64,000 nt of DNA from Dendrophyllia cribrosa (taxonomy: Eukaryota > Cnidaria > Anthozoa > Scleractinia > Dendrophylliidae): the NCBI GenBank assembly GCA_024195265.1, contig JAJLRJ010000006.1, positions 23,683,770 through 23,747,769 on the forward strand. Direction: 5' to 3'. This document shows positions 9,622 through 22,126 of this stretch, in pieces (positions within the stretch are counted from its first letter, which is position 1; each line of letters starts with the position of its first letter). A program made the translations under genes and the position numbers. A model generated the notes under the pieces. The model was not told the DNA's origin and made no database searches. It saw nothing but the letters and a program-made list of their open reading frames with translations.

Positions 9622-10978
9622 AGCAAAGATCATGGATTTCATTCCCGTTAAATTGTGGATATGTCCACAATTATAGCGAAGGAAATCCATTTTTCTTTTA
9701 TGCTTATACAGTCACTTACCTCTTGCAGCACAGCCTTGGGTAAATCTCCATACGACGTCACAGGAAGCGTCTTCTTTGGCTGTTATGACACCTGGAACTT
9801 CCTGACCTGTATAAACATTCTTCTCAAGAACAAGGAAGTTAGAATGTAAGCCACAGTTTACCTATGTGTTGATCAGAGTCTCTTTTCTCAGCAACTTCAC
9901 CGATATAGCAAACGGTTTGAATGCAACTGAAGTCTCACATTTTCCTCCTGTGCTTGTTTGTTTGCAAACTACAATGTTTGAAGAACAACTTCAGAATTGT
10001 TGAGCAGCGACCATGGTTTTGAATACCATTACAAATTGCAACTTTTTAAAGAGATCTGTAAGTCCAACGTTAAAGCAAAGATCATGGGTTTTATTCCCAT
10101 CGAAGACTCGATATGTCCACAATTATAGCGAAGGAAATCGATTTTTCTTTTACACTTATACCGTCACTTATATCTTGCAGGACAGCCTTGGGATAATCTT
10201 CATACGACCTCACAGGAAGCGTCTTTTTTGGCTGTTATGACAACTGGAACTTCCTCACCTGTATAAACAGTCTTCTCAAGAACAAGGAAGTTATAATGCA
10301 AGCCACAGTTTACCTATGTGTTGATCAGAGTCTCTTTTCTCAGCAACTTGACCGATATAGCAAACGGTTTGAATCCAACTGAAGTCTCACATTTTCCTCC
10401 TGTGCTTGTTTGTTTGCAAACTACAATGTTTGAAGAACAACTTCAGAATTGTTGAGCAGCGACCATGGTTTTGAATACCATTACAAATTGCAACTTTTTA
10501 AAGAGATCTGTGAGTCCACCGTTAAAGCAAAGATCATGGGTTTTATTCCCATTAAAGACTCGATATGTCCACAATTATAACGAAGGAAATCGATTTTTCT
10601 TTTATGCTGATACAGTCACTTACCTCTTGCAGGACAGCCTTGGGGAAATCTCCTTACGATGTCACAGGAAGCGTCTTCTTTGGTTGTTATGACACCTGGA
10701 ACTTCCTGACCTGTATAAACAGTCTGCTCAAGAACAACGAAGTTATAATGCAAGCCACAGTATACCTATGTGTTGATCAGAGTCTCTTTTCTTAGTAGCT
10801 TCACCGATATAGCAAACGGTTTGAATGCAACTAAACTCACACATTTTCCTCCTGTGCTTTGTTTGTTTGCAAAATACAATGTTTGAAGAACAACTTCAGA
10901 ATTGTTGAGCAGCGACCATGGTTATGAATACCATTACAAATTGCAACTTTTTATAGAGATCTGTAAGTCCAACGTGAA
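9622..10978 (+). repeat. 3-unit higher-order repeat (1,357 bp), copy 1
   Basis: Three units (anchors 9661, 10113, 10565) repeat as a block 1,357 bp downstream (11018, 11470, 11922). The first unit is recognisable by ATGGATTTCATTCCCG and AAATTGTGG, the second by TTACACTTATACC and ATATCTTGC, the third by ATGCTGATAC and CTGCTCAAG. On reading I noticed only one difference between the copies (G10180 versus C11537). Confidence 0.93.
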
Positions 10979-12335
10979 AGCAAAGATCATGGATTTCATT
11001 CCCGTTAAATTGTGGATATGTCCACAATTATAGCGAAGGAAATCCATTTTTCTTTTATGCTTATACAGTCACTTACCTCTTGCAGCACAGCCTTGGGTAA
11101 ATCTCCATACGACGTCACAGGAAGCGTCTTCTTTGGCTGTTATGACACCTGGAACTTCCTGACCTGTATAAACATTCTTCTCAAGAACAAGGAAGTTAGA
11201 ATGTAAGCCACAGTTTACCTATGTGTTGATCAGAGTCTCTTTTCTCAGCAACTTCACCGATATAGCAAACGGTTTGAATGCAACTGAAGTCTCACATTTT
11301 CCTCCTGTGCTTGTTTGTTTGCAAACTACAATGTTTGAAGAACAACTTCAGAATTGTTGAGCAGCGACCATGGTTTTGAATACCATTACAAATTGCAACT
11401 TTTTAAAGAGATCTGTAAGTCCAACGTTAAAGCAAAGATCATGGGTTTTATTCCCATCGAAGACTCGATATGTCCACAATTATAGCGAAGGAAATCGATT
11501 TTTCTTTTACACTTATACCGTCACTTATATCTTGCACGACAGCCTTGGGATAATCTTCATACGACCTCACAGGAAGCGTCTTTTTTGGCTGTTATGACAA
11601 CTGGAACTTCCTCACCTGTATAAACAGTCTTCTCAAGAACAAGGAAGTTATAATGCAAGCCACAGTTTACCTATGTGTTGATCAGAGTCTCTTTTCTCAG
11701 CAACTTGACCGATATAGCAAACGGTTTGAATCCAACTGAAGTCTCACATTTTCCTCCTGTGCTTGTTTGTTTGCAAACTACAATGTTTGAAGAACAACTT
11801 CAGAATTGTTGAGCAGCGACCATGGTTTTGAATACCATTACAAATTGCAACTTTTTAAAGAGATCTGTGAGTCCACCGTTAAAGCAAAGATCATGGGTTT
11901 TATTCCCATTAAAGACTCGATATGTCCACAATTATAACGAAGGAAATCGATTTTTCTTTTATGCTGATACAGTCACTTACCTCTTGCAGGACAGCCTTGG
12001 GGAAATCTCCTTACGATGTCACAGGAAGCGTCTTCTTTGGTTGTTATGACACCTGGAACTTCCTGACCTGTATAAACAGTCTGCTCAAGAACAACGAAGT
12101 TATAATGCAAGCCACAGTATACCTATGTGTTGATCAGAGTCTCTTTTCTTAGTAGCTTCACCGATATAGCAAACGGTTTGAATGCAACTAAACTCACACA
12201 TTTTCCTCCTGTGCTTTGTTTGTTTGCAAAATACAATGTTTGAAGAACAACTTCAGAATTGTTGAGCAGCGACCATGGTTATGAATACCATTACAAATTG
12301 CAACTTTTTATAGAGATCTGTAAGTCCAACGTGAA
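10979..12335 (+). repeat. 3-unit higher-order repeat (1,357 bp), copy 2
   Basis: Second tandem copy. The register is exact: 9661/11018, 10113/11470 and 10565/11922 are all 1,357 apart. The near-absence of differences indicates a recent unequal exchange or amplification compared with surrounding units, which differ from one another at many sites. Confidence 0.93.
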
Positions 12336-12601
12336 AGCAAAGATCATGGATTTCATTCCCGTTAAATTGTGGATATGTCCACAATTATAGCGAAGGAAAT
12401 CCATTTTTCTTTTATGCTTATACAGTCACTTACCTCTTGCAGCACAGCCTTGGGTAAATCTCCATACGACGTCACAGGAAGCGTCTTCTTTGGCTGTTAT
12501 GACACCTGGAACTTCCTGACCTGTATAAACATTCTTCTCAAGAACAAGGAAGTTAGAATGTAAGCCACAGTTTACCTATGTGTTGATCAGAGTCTCTTTT
12601 C
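12336..12601 (+). repeat. Partial third copy of the 1,357-bp repeat
   Basis: The first unit of the trio is present again (anchor 12375). After TCTCTTTTCT the sequence switches at about 12,601 from TCAGCAACTT to TTAGTAGCTT, which is the continuation normally found after the third unit. This is a recombination seam inside the array. Confidence 0.85.
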
Positions 12602-14386
12602 TTAGTAGCTTCACCGATATAGCAAACGGTTTGAATGCAACTAAACTCACACATTTTCCTCCTGTGCTTTGTTTGTTTGCAAAATACAATGTTTGAAGAA
12701 CAACTTCAGAATTGTTGAGCAGCGACCATGGTTATGAATACCACTACAAATTGCAACTTTTTAAAGAGATCTGTAAGTCCAACGTGAAAGCAAAGATCAT
12801 GGGTTACATTCCCATTGAAGACTCGATATGTCCACAATTATAACGAAGGAAATCGATTTTTCTTTTATGCTGATACAGTCACTTACCTCTTGCAGGACAG
12901 CCTTAAGCAAATCTCCATACGATGTCACAGGAAGCGCTTTCTTTGGCTGTTATGATACCTGGAACTTCCTGACCTGTTTTAACAGTCTTCTCAAGAACAA
13001 GGAAGTTAGAATGCAAGCCACAGGTTACCTATGTGTTGATCAGAGTCTCTTTTCTCACTAGCTTTACCGATATAGGAAACGGTTTGAATGCAACTAAACT
13101 CTCACATTTTGCTCCTGTGCTTTGTTTGTTTGCAAACTACAATGTTTGAAGAGCAACTTCAGAATTGTTGAGCAGGTTCCATGGTTTTAAATACCATTAC
13201 AAATTTCAACTTGTAATAGAGACCAGTAGGTGCACCGTTAAATCAAAGATAATGGGTTTCATTCCCGTTAAAGTCTGGATATGTCCACAATTATAGCGAA
13301 GCATATCGATTTTTCTTTTATGGTTATACAGTCACTTACCTCTTGCAGGACAGTCTTGGGTAAATCTCCATACGATGTCACAGGAAGCGTCTTCTTTCGC
13401 TGTTCTGACATCTGGAACTTCCTGACCTGTATAAACAGTCTTCTCAAGAACAAGGAAGTTATAATGCAAGCCACAGTATACCTATGTGTTGATCAGAGTC
13501 TCTTTTTTTAGTAGCTTCACCGATATAGCAAACGGTTTGAATGCAGGTAAACTCACACATTTTCCTCCTGTGCTTTGTTTGTTTGCAAAATACAATGTTT
13601 GAAGAACAACTTCAGAATTGTTGAGGAGCGACCATGGTTTTGAATACCATTACAAATTGCAACTTTTTAAAGAGATCTATAGGTCCAACGTTAAAGCAAA
13701 GATCATGGGTTTCATTCCCATTGAAGACTCGATATGTCCACAATTATAACGAAGGTAATCGATTTTTGTTTTATACTTATACAGTCACTTACCTCTTGTA
13801 AGACAGCCTCGGGCAAACCTCCATACGACCTCACAGGAAGCGTCTTTTTTGGCTGTTATGACAACTGGAACTTCCTCACCTGTATAAACAGTCTTCTCAA
13901 GAACAAGGAAGTTATAATGCAAGCCACAGTTTACCTATGTGTTGATCAGAGTCTCTTTTCTCAGCAACTTGACCGATATAGCAAACGGTTTGAATGCAAC
14001 TGAAGTCACATTTTCCTCCTGTGCTTGTTTGTTTGCAAACTACAATGTTTGAAGAACAACTTCAGAATTGTTGAGCAGCGACCATGGTTTTGAATACCAT
14101 TACAAATTGCAACTTTTTAAAGAGATCTGTGAGTCCACCGTTAAAGCAAAGATCATGGGTTTTATTCCCATTAAAGACTCGATATGTCCACAATTATAAC
14201 GAAGGAAATCGATTTTTCTTTTATGCTGATACAGTCACTTACCTCTTGCAGGACAGCCTTGGGGAAATCTCCTTAAGATGTCACAGGAAGCGTCTTCTTT
14301 GGTTGTTATGACACCTGGAACTTCCTCACCTGTATAAACAGTCTGCTCAAGAACAACGAAGTTATAATGCAAGCCACAGTATACCT
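12578..14386 (+). repeat. 4-unit higher-order repeat (1,809 bp), copy 1
   Basis: Units anchored at 12828, 13281, 13734 and 14184 form a block repeated 1,809 bp downstream. Markers are the CTTAAGCAAATC and GCGCTTTC changes of the first unit and the AAGCATATCG change of the second. The last unit and a half (from about 13,828) is nearly the same as 10,208-10,790 in the 1,357-bp repeat, so the larger repeat was assembled partly from pieces of the smaller one. One difference noticed between copies is G12695 versus A14504. Confidence 0.92.
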
Positions 14387-15637
14387 ATGTGTTGATCAGA
14401 GTCTCTTTTCTTAGTAGCTTCACCGATATAGCAAACGGTTTGAATGCAACTAAACTCACACATTTTCCTCCTGTGCTTTGTTTGTTTGCAAAATACAATG
14501 TTTAAAGAACAACTTCAGAATTGTTGAGCAGCGACCATGGTTATGAATACCACTACAAATTGCAACTTTTTAAAGAGATCTGTAAGTCCAACGTGAAAGC
14601 AAAGATCATGGGTTACATTCCCATTGAAGACTCGATATGTCCACAATTATAACGAAGGAAATCGATTTTTCTTTTATGCTGATACAGTCACTTACCTCTT
14701 GCAGGACAGCCTTAAGCAAATCTCCATACGATGTCACAGGAAGCGCTTTCTTTGGCTGTTATGATACCTGGAACTTCCTGACCTGTTTTAACAGTCTTCT
14801 CAAGAACAAGGAAGTTAGAATGCAAGCCACAGGTTACCTATGTGTTGATCAGAGTCTCTTTTCTCACTAGCTTTACCGATATAGGAAACGGTTTGAATGC
14901 AACTAAACTCTCACATTTTGCTCCTGTGCTTTGTTTGTTTGCAAACTACAATGTTTGAAGAGCAACTTCAGAATTGTTGAGCAGGTTCCATGGTTTTAAA
15001 TACCATTACAAATTTCAACTTGTAATAGAGACCAGTAGGTGCACCGTTAAATCAAAGATAATGGGTTTCATTCCCGTTAAAGTCTGGATATGTCCACAAT
15101 TATAGCGAAGCATATCGATTTTTCTTTTATGGTTATACAGTCACTTACCTCTTGCAGGACAGTCTTGGGTAAATCTCCATACGATGTCACAGGAAGCGTC
15201 TTCTTTCGCTGTTCTGACATCTGGAACTTCCTGACCTGTATAAACAGTCTTCTCAAGAACAAGGAAGTTATAATGCAAGCCACAGTATACCTATGTGTTG
15301 ATCAGAGTCTCTTTTTTTAGTAGCTTCACCGATATAGCAAACGGTTTGAATGCAGGTAAACTCACACATTTTCCTCCTGTGCTTTGTTTGTTTGCAAAAT
15401 ACAATGTTTGAAGAACAACTTCAGAATTGTTGAGGAGCGACCATGGTTTTGAATACCATTACAAATTGCAACTTTTTAAAGAGATCTATAGGTCCAACGT
15501 TAAAGCAAAGATCATGGGTTTCATTCCCATTGAAGACTCGATATGTCCACAATTATAACGAAGGTAATCGATTTTTGTTTTATACTTATACAGTCACTTA
15601 CCTCTTGTAAGACAGCCTCGGGCAAACCTCCATACGA
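14387..15637 (+). repeat. 4-unit higher-order repeat (1,809 bp), partial copy 2
   Basis: It repeats 12,578-13,828 at a constant offset of 1,809 (12828/14637, 13281/15090, 13734/15543). Identity stops at about 15,637: copy 1 continues CGACCTCACAGG while this copy continues CGATGTCAAAGG. The block is therefore about 1.7 repeats long. Confidence 0.92.
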
Positions 15638-18600
15638 TGTCAAAGGAAGCGTCTTCTTTGGCTGTTATGACACCTGGAACATCTTGACCTATGTAAACCG
15701 TCTTCTCAAGAACAAGGAAGTTATAATGCAAGCCACAGTGTACCAATGGGTTGATCAGAGTCTCTTTTCTCAGTAGCTTCAACCATATAGCAAACGGTTT
15801 GAATGCAACTAAAGTCTCACATTTTCCTCCTGTGCTTTGTTTGTTTGAAAACTACAATGTTTGAAGAGCAACTTCAGAATTGTTGAGCATGTTCCATTGT
15901 TTTGAATGCCATTACAAATTCCAACTTTTGATAGAGACCAGTAGGTGCAGCGTTAAAGCAAAGATCATAGGTTTCATTCCCGTTAAAGTCTGGATATGTC
16001 CACGATTACATTGAGAGGAAATGGATTTTTCTTTTATGCTTATACAGTGACTTACCTCTGGCAGGACAGCCTTGCGTAAATCTCCATACGATGTCACAGG
16101 AACCGTCTTCTTTGGCTGTTCTGACACCTGGAACTTCCTGACCTGTATAAACAGTCTTCTCAAGAACAAGGAAGTTATAATGCAAGCCACAGTATACCTA
16201 TGTGTTGATCAGAGTCTCTTTTCTCAGTAGCTTCACCGATATAGCAAACGGTCTGACTGCAACTAAACTTTACATTTTCCTCCTGCGCTTTGTTTGTTTG
16301 CAAACTACAATGTTTGAAGAACAACTTCAGAATTGTTGAGCAGCGACCATGGTTTTGAATACCATTACAAATTGAACTTTTTAAAGAGATCTGTAAGTCC
16401 AACGTTAAAGCAAAGATCATGGGTTTAATTCCCATCGAAGACTCGATATGTCCACAATTATAGCGAAGGAAATTGATTTTTCTTTTACACTTATACCGTC
16501 ACTTATCTCTTGCAGGACAGCCTTGGGCAAATCTTCATACGACGTCACAGGAAGCGTCTTTTTTGGCTGTTATGACAACTGGAACTTCCTCACCTGTATA
16601 AACTGTCTTCTCAAGAACAAGGAAGTTATAATGCAAGCCAAAGTGTACCAATGTGTTGATCAGAGTCTCTTTTCTCAGTAGCTTCACCGATATAGCAAAC
16701 GGTTCGAATGCTACTAAACTCTGACATTTTCCTCCTCTGCTTTGTTTGTTTGCAAACTACAATGTTTGAAGAGCAACTTCAGAATTGTTTGGCAGCGACC
16801 ATGGTTTTGAATATCAATACAAATTGCAAATTTTTATAGAGACCTGTAAGTCCACCGTTAAAGCAAAGATCATGGGTTTCATTCCCATTAAAGACTCGAT
16901 ATGTCCACAATTATAACGAAGGAAATCGATTTTTCGTTTATGCTTATACAGTCACTTACCTCTTGTAAGACAGCCTCGGGCAAACCTCCATACGATGTCA
17001 AAGGAAGCGTCTTTTTTGGCTGTTATGACACCTGGAACTTCCTGACCTGTATATAAAGTCTTCTCAAGAACAAGGAAGTTAGAATGCAAGCCACAGGTTA
17101 CCTATGTGTTGATCAGAGTCTCTTTTCTCAGTAGCTTTACCGATATAGCAAACGGTTTGAATGCAACTAAACTCTCACATTTTCCTCCTGTGCTTGGTTT
17201 GTTTGCAAACTACAATGGTTGAAGAGCAACTTCAGAATTGTTGAGCAGCGACCATGATTTTGAATACAATTACCAATTGCAACTTTTTAAAGAGATCTGT
17301 AAGTCCACCGTTAAAGCAAAGATCATGGGTTTCATTCCCATTGAAGACTCGATATGTCCTCAATTATAACGAAGGAAATCGATTTTTCTTTTATCCTTAT
17401 ACAGTCACTTACCTCTTGCAGGACAGCCGCGGGCAAATCTCTATACGATGTCACAGAAATCGTCTTGTTTGGCTCTTATTTCACCTGGAACTTCCTGACC
17501 TAAATAAACAGTCTTCTCAAGATCAAGGAAGTTATAATGCAAGCAACAGTTTACCTATCTGTTGATTAGAGTCTCTTTTCTCAGTAGCTTCACCGATATA
17601 GCAAACGGTTTGAATGCAACTAAAGTCTCACATTTTCCTCCTGTGCTTTGTTTGTTTGCAAACTACAATGTTTGAAGAGCAACTTCAGAATTGTTGAGCA
17701 GCGACCTTGGTTTTGAATACCAATACAAATTGCAAATTTTTATAGAGACCTGTAAGTCCACCGTTAAAGCAAAGATCATGGGTTTCATTCCCATTGACGG
17801 CTCGATATGTCCACAATTATAGCAAGGAAATCTCTTTTTCTTTTATGCTTACACAGTCACCTACCTCTTGGGGGACAGCCTTGGGCAAATCTTCATACGA
17901 AGTCACAGGAAGCGTCTTTTTTGGCTGTTATGACATTGCACCTGGAACTTCCTGACCTGTATAAACAGTCTTCTAAAAAACAAGGAAGGTATAATGCAAG
18001 CCACAGTCTACCTATGTGTTGATCAGAGTCTATTTTCTCAGTAGCTTCACCGATATAGGATACGGTTTGAATGCAACTAAAGTCTCACATTTTCCTCCTG
18101 TGCTTTGTTTGTTTGCAAACTACAATGTTTGAAGAACAACTTCAGAATTGTTGAGCAGCGACCATGGTTTTGAACACCATTACGAATTGCAACTTTTTGA
18201 AGAGATCTGTAAGTCCAACGTTAAAGCAAAGATCATGGGTTTCATTCCCATCGAAGACTCGATATGTCTACAATTATAGCGAAGGAAATCGATTTTTCTT
18301 TTTTGCTTATACAGTCCCTTACCTCTTGTAGGACAGCCTTGGGTAAATTTCCACACGATGTCACAGGAAGCGTCTTCTTTGGCTGTTATGACACCTGGAA
18401 CTGCCTGACCTGTATAAACAGTCTTCTCAAGAACAAGGAAGTTAGAATGCAAGCCACAGTTTACCTATGTGTTGATCAGAGTCTCTTTTGCCAGTAGCTT
18501 CACCGATGTAGCAAACGGTTTGAATGCAACTAAAGTCTCACATTTTCCTCCTCTGCTTTGTTTGTTTACAAACTACAATGTTTGAAGAGCAACTTCAGAA

Positions 18601-19944
18601 TTGTTGAGCAGGTTCCATTGTTTTGAATACCATTACAAATTTCAACTTCTGATAGAGATCTGTAAGTCCAACGTTAAAGCAAAGATCATGGGTTTCATTC
18701 CCATGGAAGACTCGATATGTCCACAATTATAACGAAGGAAATCGATTTTTCTTTTACGCTGATACAGTCACTTACCTCTTGCAGGACAGCCTTAAGCAAA
18801 TCTCTATACGATGTCACAGGAAGCGTCTTCTTTGGCTGTTATGACACCTGGAACTTCGTGACCTGTATAAACAGTCTTCTCAAGCACAAGGAAGTTATAA
18901 TGTAAGCCACAGTATACCTATGTGTTGATCAGAGTCTCTTTTCTCAGTAGCTTCACCGATATAACAAACGGTTTGAATGCAACTAAACTCTCACATTTTC
19001 CTCCTGTGCTTTGTTTGTTTGCAAACTACAATGTTTGAAGAGCAACTTCAGAATTGTTGAGCAGGTTCCATGGTTTTGAATACCATTACAAATTTAAACT
19101 TGTGATAGAGACCAGTAGGTGCACCGTTAAAGCAAAGATCATGGGTTTCATTCCCGTTAAAGTCTGCATATGTCCACAATTATAGCGAAGGAAATCGATT
19201 TTTCTTTTATGGTTATACAGTCACTTACCTCTTGCAGGACAGCCTTGGGCTAATCTCCATACGATGTCACAGGAAGCGTCTTCTTTGGCTGATCTGACAT
19301 CTGGAACTTCCTGACCTGTATAAACAGTCTTCTCAAGAACAAGGAAGTTAGAATGCAAGCCACAGTTTACCTATGTGTTGATCAGAGTCTCTTTTCTCAG
19401 TAGTTTTACCGATATAGCAAACGGTTTGAATGCAACTAAACTCTCACATTTTCCTCCTGTGCTTTGTTTGTTTGCAAACTACAACGTTTGAAGAGCAACT
19501 TCAGAATTGTTGAGCAGCGACCATGGTTTTGAATACCAATACAAATTGCAAATTTTTATAGATACCTGAAAGTCCACCGTTAAAGCAAAGATCATGGCTT
19601 TGATTCCCATTGAAGACTCGATATGTCCACAATTATAGCAAGAAAATCGATTTTTCTTTTATGCTTATACAGTCACTTACCTCTTGCAGGACAGCCTTGG
19701 GAAAATTTCCACACGATGCCACAGGAAGCGTCTTTTTTGGCTGTTATGACAACTGGAACTTCCTGACCTGTATAAACAGTCTTCTCAAGAACAATGAAGT
19801 TAGGTTGCAAGCTGCAGTTTACCTATGTGTTGATCAGAGTCTCTTTTCTCAGTAGCTTCACCGATATAGCAAACGGTTTGAATGCAACTAAAGTCTCACA
19901 TTTTCCTCCTGTGCTTTTTTTGTTTGCAAACTACAATGTTTGAA
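15638..19944 (+). repeat. Satellite block 3: ordinary units without local higher-order register
   Basis: Anchors 15996 to 19623. Centres read B, A, D, A, D, A, B/A hybrid, B, D. Steps are 452-453 bp except 17807 to 18264 (457, ATTGC insertion). The unit at 15,9xx has a changed anchor context (CACGATTACATTGAG) that I did not see elsewhere. Nothing but satellite is found. Confidence 0.88.
17007..17698 (+). repeat. 0.69-kb block also present at 24.66-25.35 kb
   Basis: Shared rare features are CTGTATATAAAG, TGCTTGGTTTG, CAATGGTTGAAG, ACCATGATTTTGAATAC and the anchor variant ATGTCCTCA (17354 and 25006, offset 7,652). One difference noticed is CTATCTGTTG here versus CTATGTGTTG there. The left flank and the right flank (after GTTGAGCAG) both differ, so the block is bounded. 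Confidence 0.88.
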
Positions 19945-20439
19945 GAGCAACTTCAGAATTGTTGAGCAGGTTCCATGGTTTTGAATACCATTACAAATTT
20001 CAACTTTTGATTGAGACCAGTAGGTGCGCCGTCAAAGCAAAGATCATGGGTTTCATTCCCGTTAAAGTCTGGATATGTCCACAATTATAGCGAAGGAAAT
20101 CCATTTTTCTTTTATGCTTATACAGTCACTTACCTCTTGCAGGACAGCCTAGGGTAAATCTCCATACGATGTCACAGGAAGCGTCTTCTTTGGCTCTTAT
20201 GTTACCTGGAACTTCCTGACCTAAATAAACAGTCTTGTCAAGATCAAGGATGTTATAATGCAAGCAACAGTTTACCTATGTGTTGACTAGAGTCTCTTTT
20301 TTCAGTAGCTTCACCGATATAGCAAACGGTTTGAATGCAACTAAAGTCTCACATTTTCCTCCTGTGCTTTGTTTGTTTGCAAACTACATTGTTTGAAAAG
20401 CAACTTCAGAATTGTTGAGCAACGACCATGGTTTTCAAT

Positions 20440-20479
20440 ACCAATAAATGTTCTCAAGAACAAGGAAGTTAGAATGCAA
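20440..20479 (+). repeat. Internal deletion junction (about 237 bp lost), copy 1
   Basis: TTCAATACCAATA (unit centre) is joined directly to a GTTCTCAAGAACAAGG word that normally lies 154 bp after the anchor. The anchor of this unit is therefore missing and the step 20075 to 20739 is 664 bp. The loss matches the sum of the two skipped parts (82 + 154 bp). Confidence 0.9.
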
Positions 20480-20965
20480 GTCAGAATTTACCTCTTACAA
20501 AGTACATTGTTTTAAGAGTAACTTGAGAATTTTTGAGCAAGGACCGTGGCTTTGAATACCATTAAAACTTTCAACTTTTAGTAGAGCCCAGTAGGTCTAC
20601 CGTTAAAGAAAAGACCGTGGATTTGAACTTCAATGCAACCTCAGATTTACTGTTCGTATTTCACAACTTTTGGTAGATCCCGGTACGGTCACCGTTAACA
20701 GCAATCATCATGGGTTTGATTCCCGTTAAAAAATCCATATGTACACAATCATAGCGAAGGAAATCGATTTTTTTTATGGTTATACAGTTACTTACCACTT
20801 GAAGGACAGCCTCGGACAAATCACCATACGATGTCACAGGAAGCGTCTTGTTTGGATGTTTTCACACCTGGAACTTCATAAACTGATTAAAACGTCTTCT
20901 CAAGAACAAGGAAGTTAGAATGCTAGCCGTAATTTACCTATGCTGTGATGAACGTCTCTTTCTTT
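20480..20965 (+). repeat. Divergent module X, copy 2
   Basis: Double central block, with an A-box-like TGGTAGATCCCGG at 20671-20683 and box-B-like GGTTTGATTCC at 20713-20723, again 42 bp apart. Unlike copy 1 it reads GTGGATTTGAAC and TTTTCACACCTGG, variants shared with the copies at 26.3 and 42.3 kb. Confidence 0.9.
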
Positions 20966-21421
20966 CAGTAGCTTCACCGATATAGCATACGGTTTGAATG
21001 AAACTAAAGTCTCACATTTTCCTCCTGTGCTTTGTTTATTTGAAACTACACTGTTGGAAGAGCAACTTCAGAATTGTTGAGCAGCGACCATGGGTTTGAA
21101 TACCATTACAAATTTCAACTTTTGATAGAGACCAGTAGGTGCACCGTTAAAGCAAAGATCATGGGTTTCATTCCCGTTAAAGTCTGCATATGTCCACAAT
21201 TATAGCGAAGGAAATCGATTTTTCTGTTATGCTTATACAGTCATTTGCCTCTTGCAGCACAGCCTTGGGTAAATCTCCATACGATGTCACAGGAAGCGTC
21301 TTCTTTGGCTGTTATGACACCTGGAACTTCCTGACCTGTATAAACAGTCTTCTCAAGATCAAGGAAGTTATAATGCAAGCAACAGTTTCCCTATGTGTTG
21401 ATTAGAGTCTCTTTTCTCAGT

Positions 21422-21637
21422 AGCTTCACCGATATAGCAAACGGTTTGAATGCAACTACACTGTCACATTTTCCTCCTGTGCTTTGTTTGTTTGCAAACT
21501 ATAACGTTTGAAGAAGAACCAGAATTGTTGAGCAGCGACCATTGTTTTGAATACCATTACAAATTGCAACTGTTTAAAGAGATCTGTAAGTCCAAGGTTA
21601 AAGCAAAGATCATGGGTTTCTTTCCCATCGAATGCAA
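21422..21637 (+). repeat. Truncated unit (first ~half only)
   Basis: A unit starts normally and is nearly the same as bases 1-215 of the window. It breaks off at CCCATCGA (about 21,631), just before the anchor, and continues as ATGCAACTAAAGTC, the beginning of the next unit. About 271 bp are lost (step 21190 to 21825 is 635 bp). This partial unit is absent from the corresponding place at 43.2 kb, so it arose or was removed after the blocks duplicated. Confidence 0.88.
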
Positions 21638-22126
21638 CTAAAGTCTCACATTTTCCTCCTGTGCTTTGTTTGTTTGCAAACTACAATGTTTGAAGAGCAA
21701 CTTCAGAATTGTTGAGCAACGACCATGGTTTTGAATACCAATAAAAATTGCAAATTTTTATAGAGATCTGTAAGTCCACCGTTAAAGCGAAGATCATGGG
21801 TTTCATTCCCATTGACGACTCGATATGTCCACAATTATAGCAAGGAAATCTATTTTTCTTTTATGCTTATACAGTCACTTACCTCTTGCGGGACAGCCTT
21901 GGGCAAATCTTCGTACGATGTCACAGGAAGCGTCTTTTTTGGCTGTTATGACATTGCACCTGGAACTTCTTGACCTGTATAAACAGTCTTCTCTAAAACA
22001 AGGAAGTTATAATGGAAGCCACGATGTACCTATGTGTTCATCAGAGTCTCTTTTCTCAGTAGCTTCACCGATATAGGATACGGTTTGAATGCAACTTAAG
22101 TCTCACATTTTCCTCCTGTGCTTTGC
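21638..22126 (+). repeat. Satellite unit, type D centre with ATTGC insertion
   Basis: Anchor 21825. It closely matches the unit anchored at 43431 (offset 21,606), including TTCGTACGATG and ATGGAAGCCAC. It carries CTCTAAAACAAGG, also seen at 49.9 kb. Confidence 0.85.

Larger units (their letters stand above)
19945..21421 (+). repeat. Truncation-plus-X block T, copy 1
   Basis: Composite block: a type B unit (anchor 20075), a unit cut off in its centre, module X (anchor 20739), and a type B unit (21190). It recurs at 25,782-27,257 (offset 5,836-5,837) and 41,733-43,209 (offset 21,788). The match with the third copy extends further left, to about 19.6 kb. The shared junction and shared rare variants show descent from one ancestral block. 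Confidence 0.92.
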
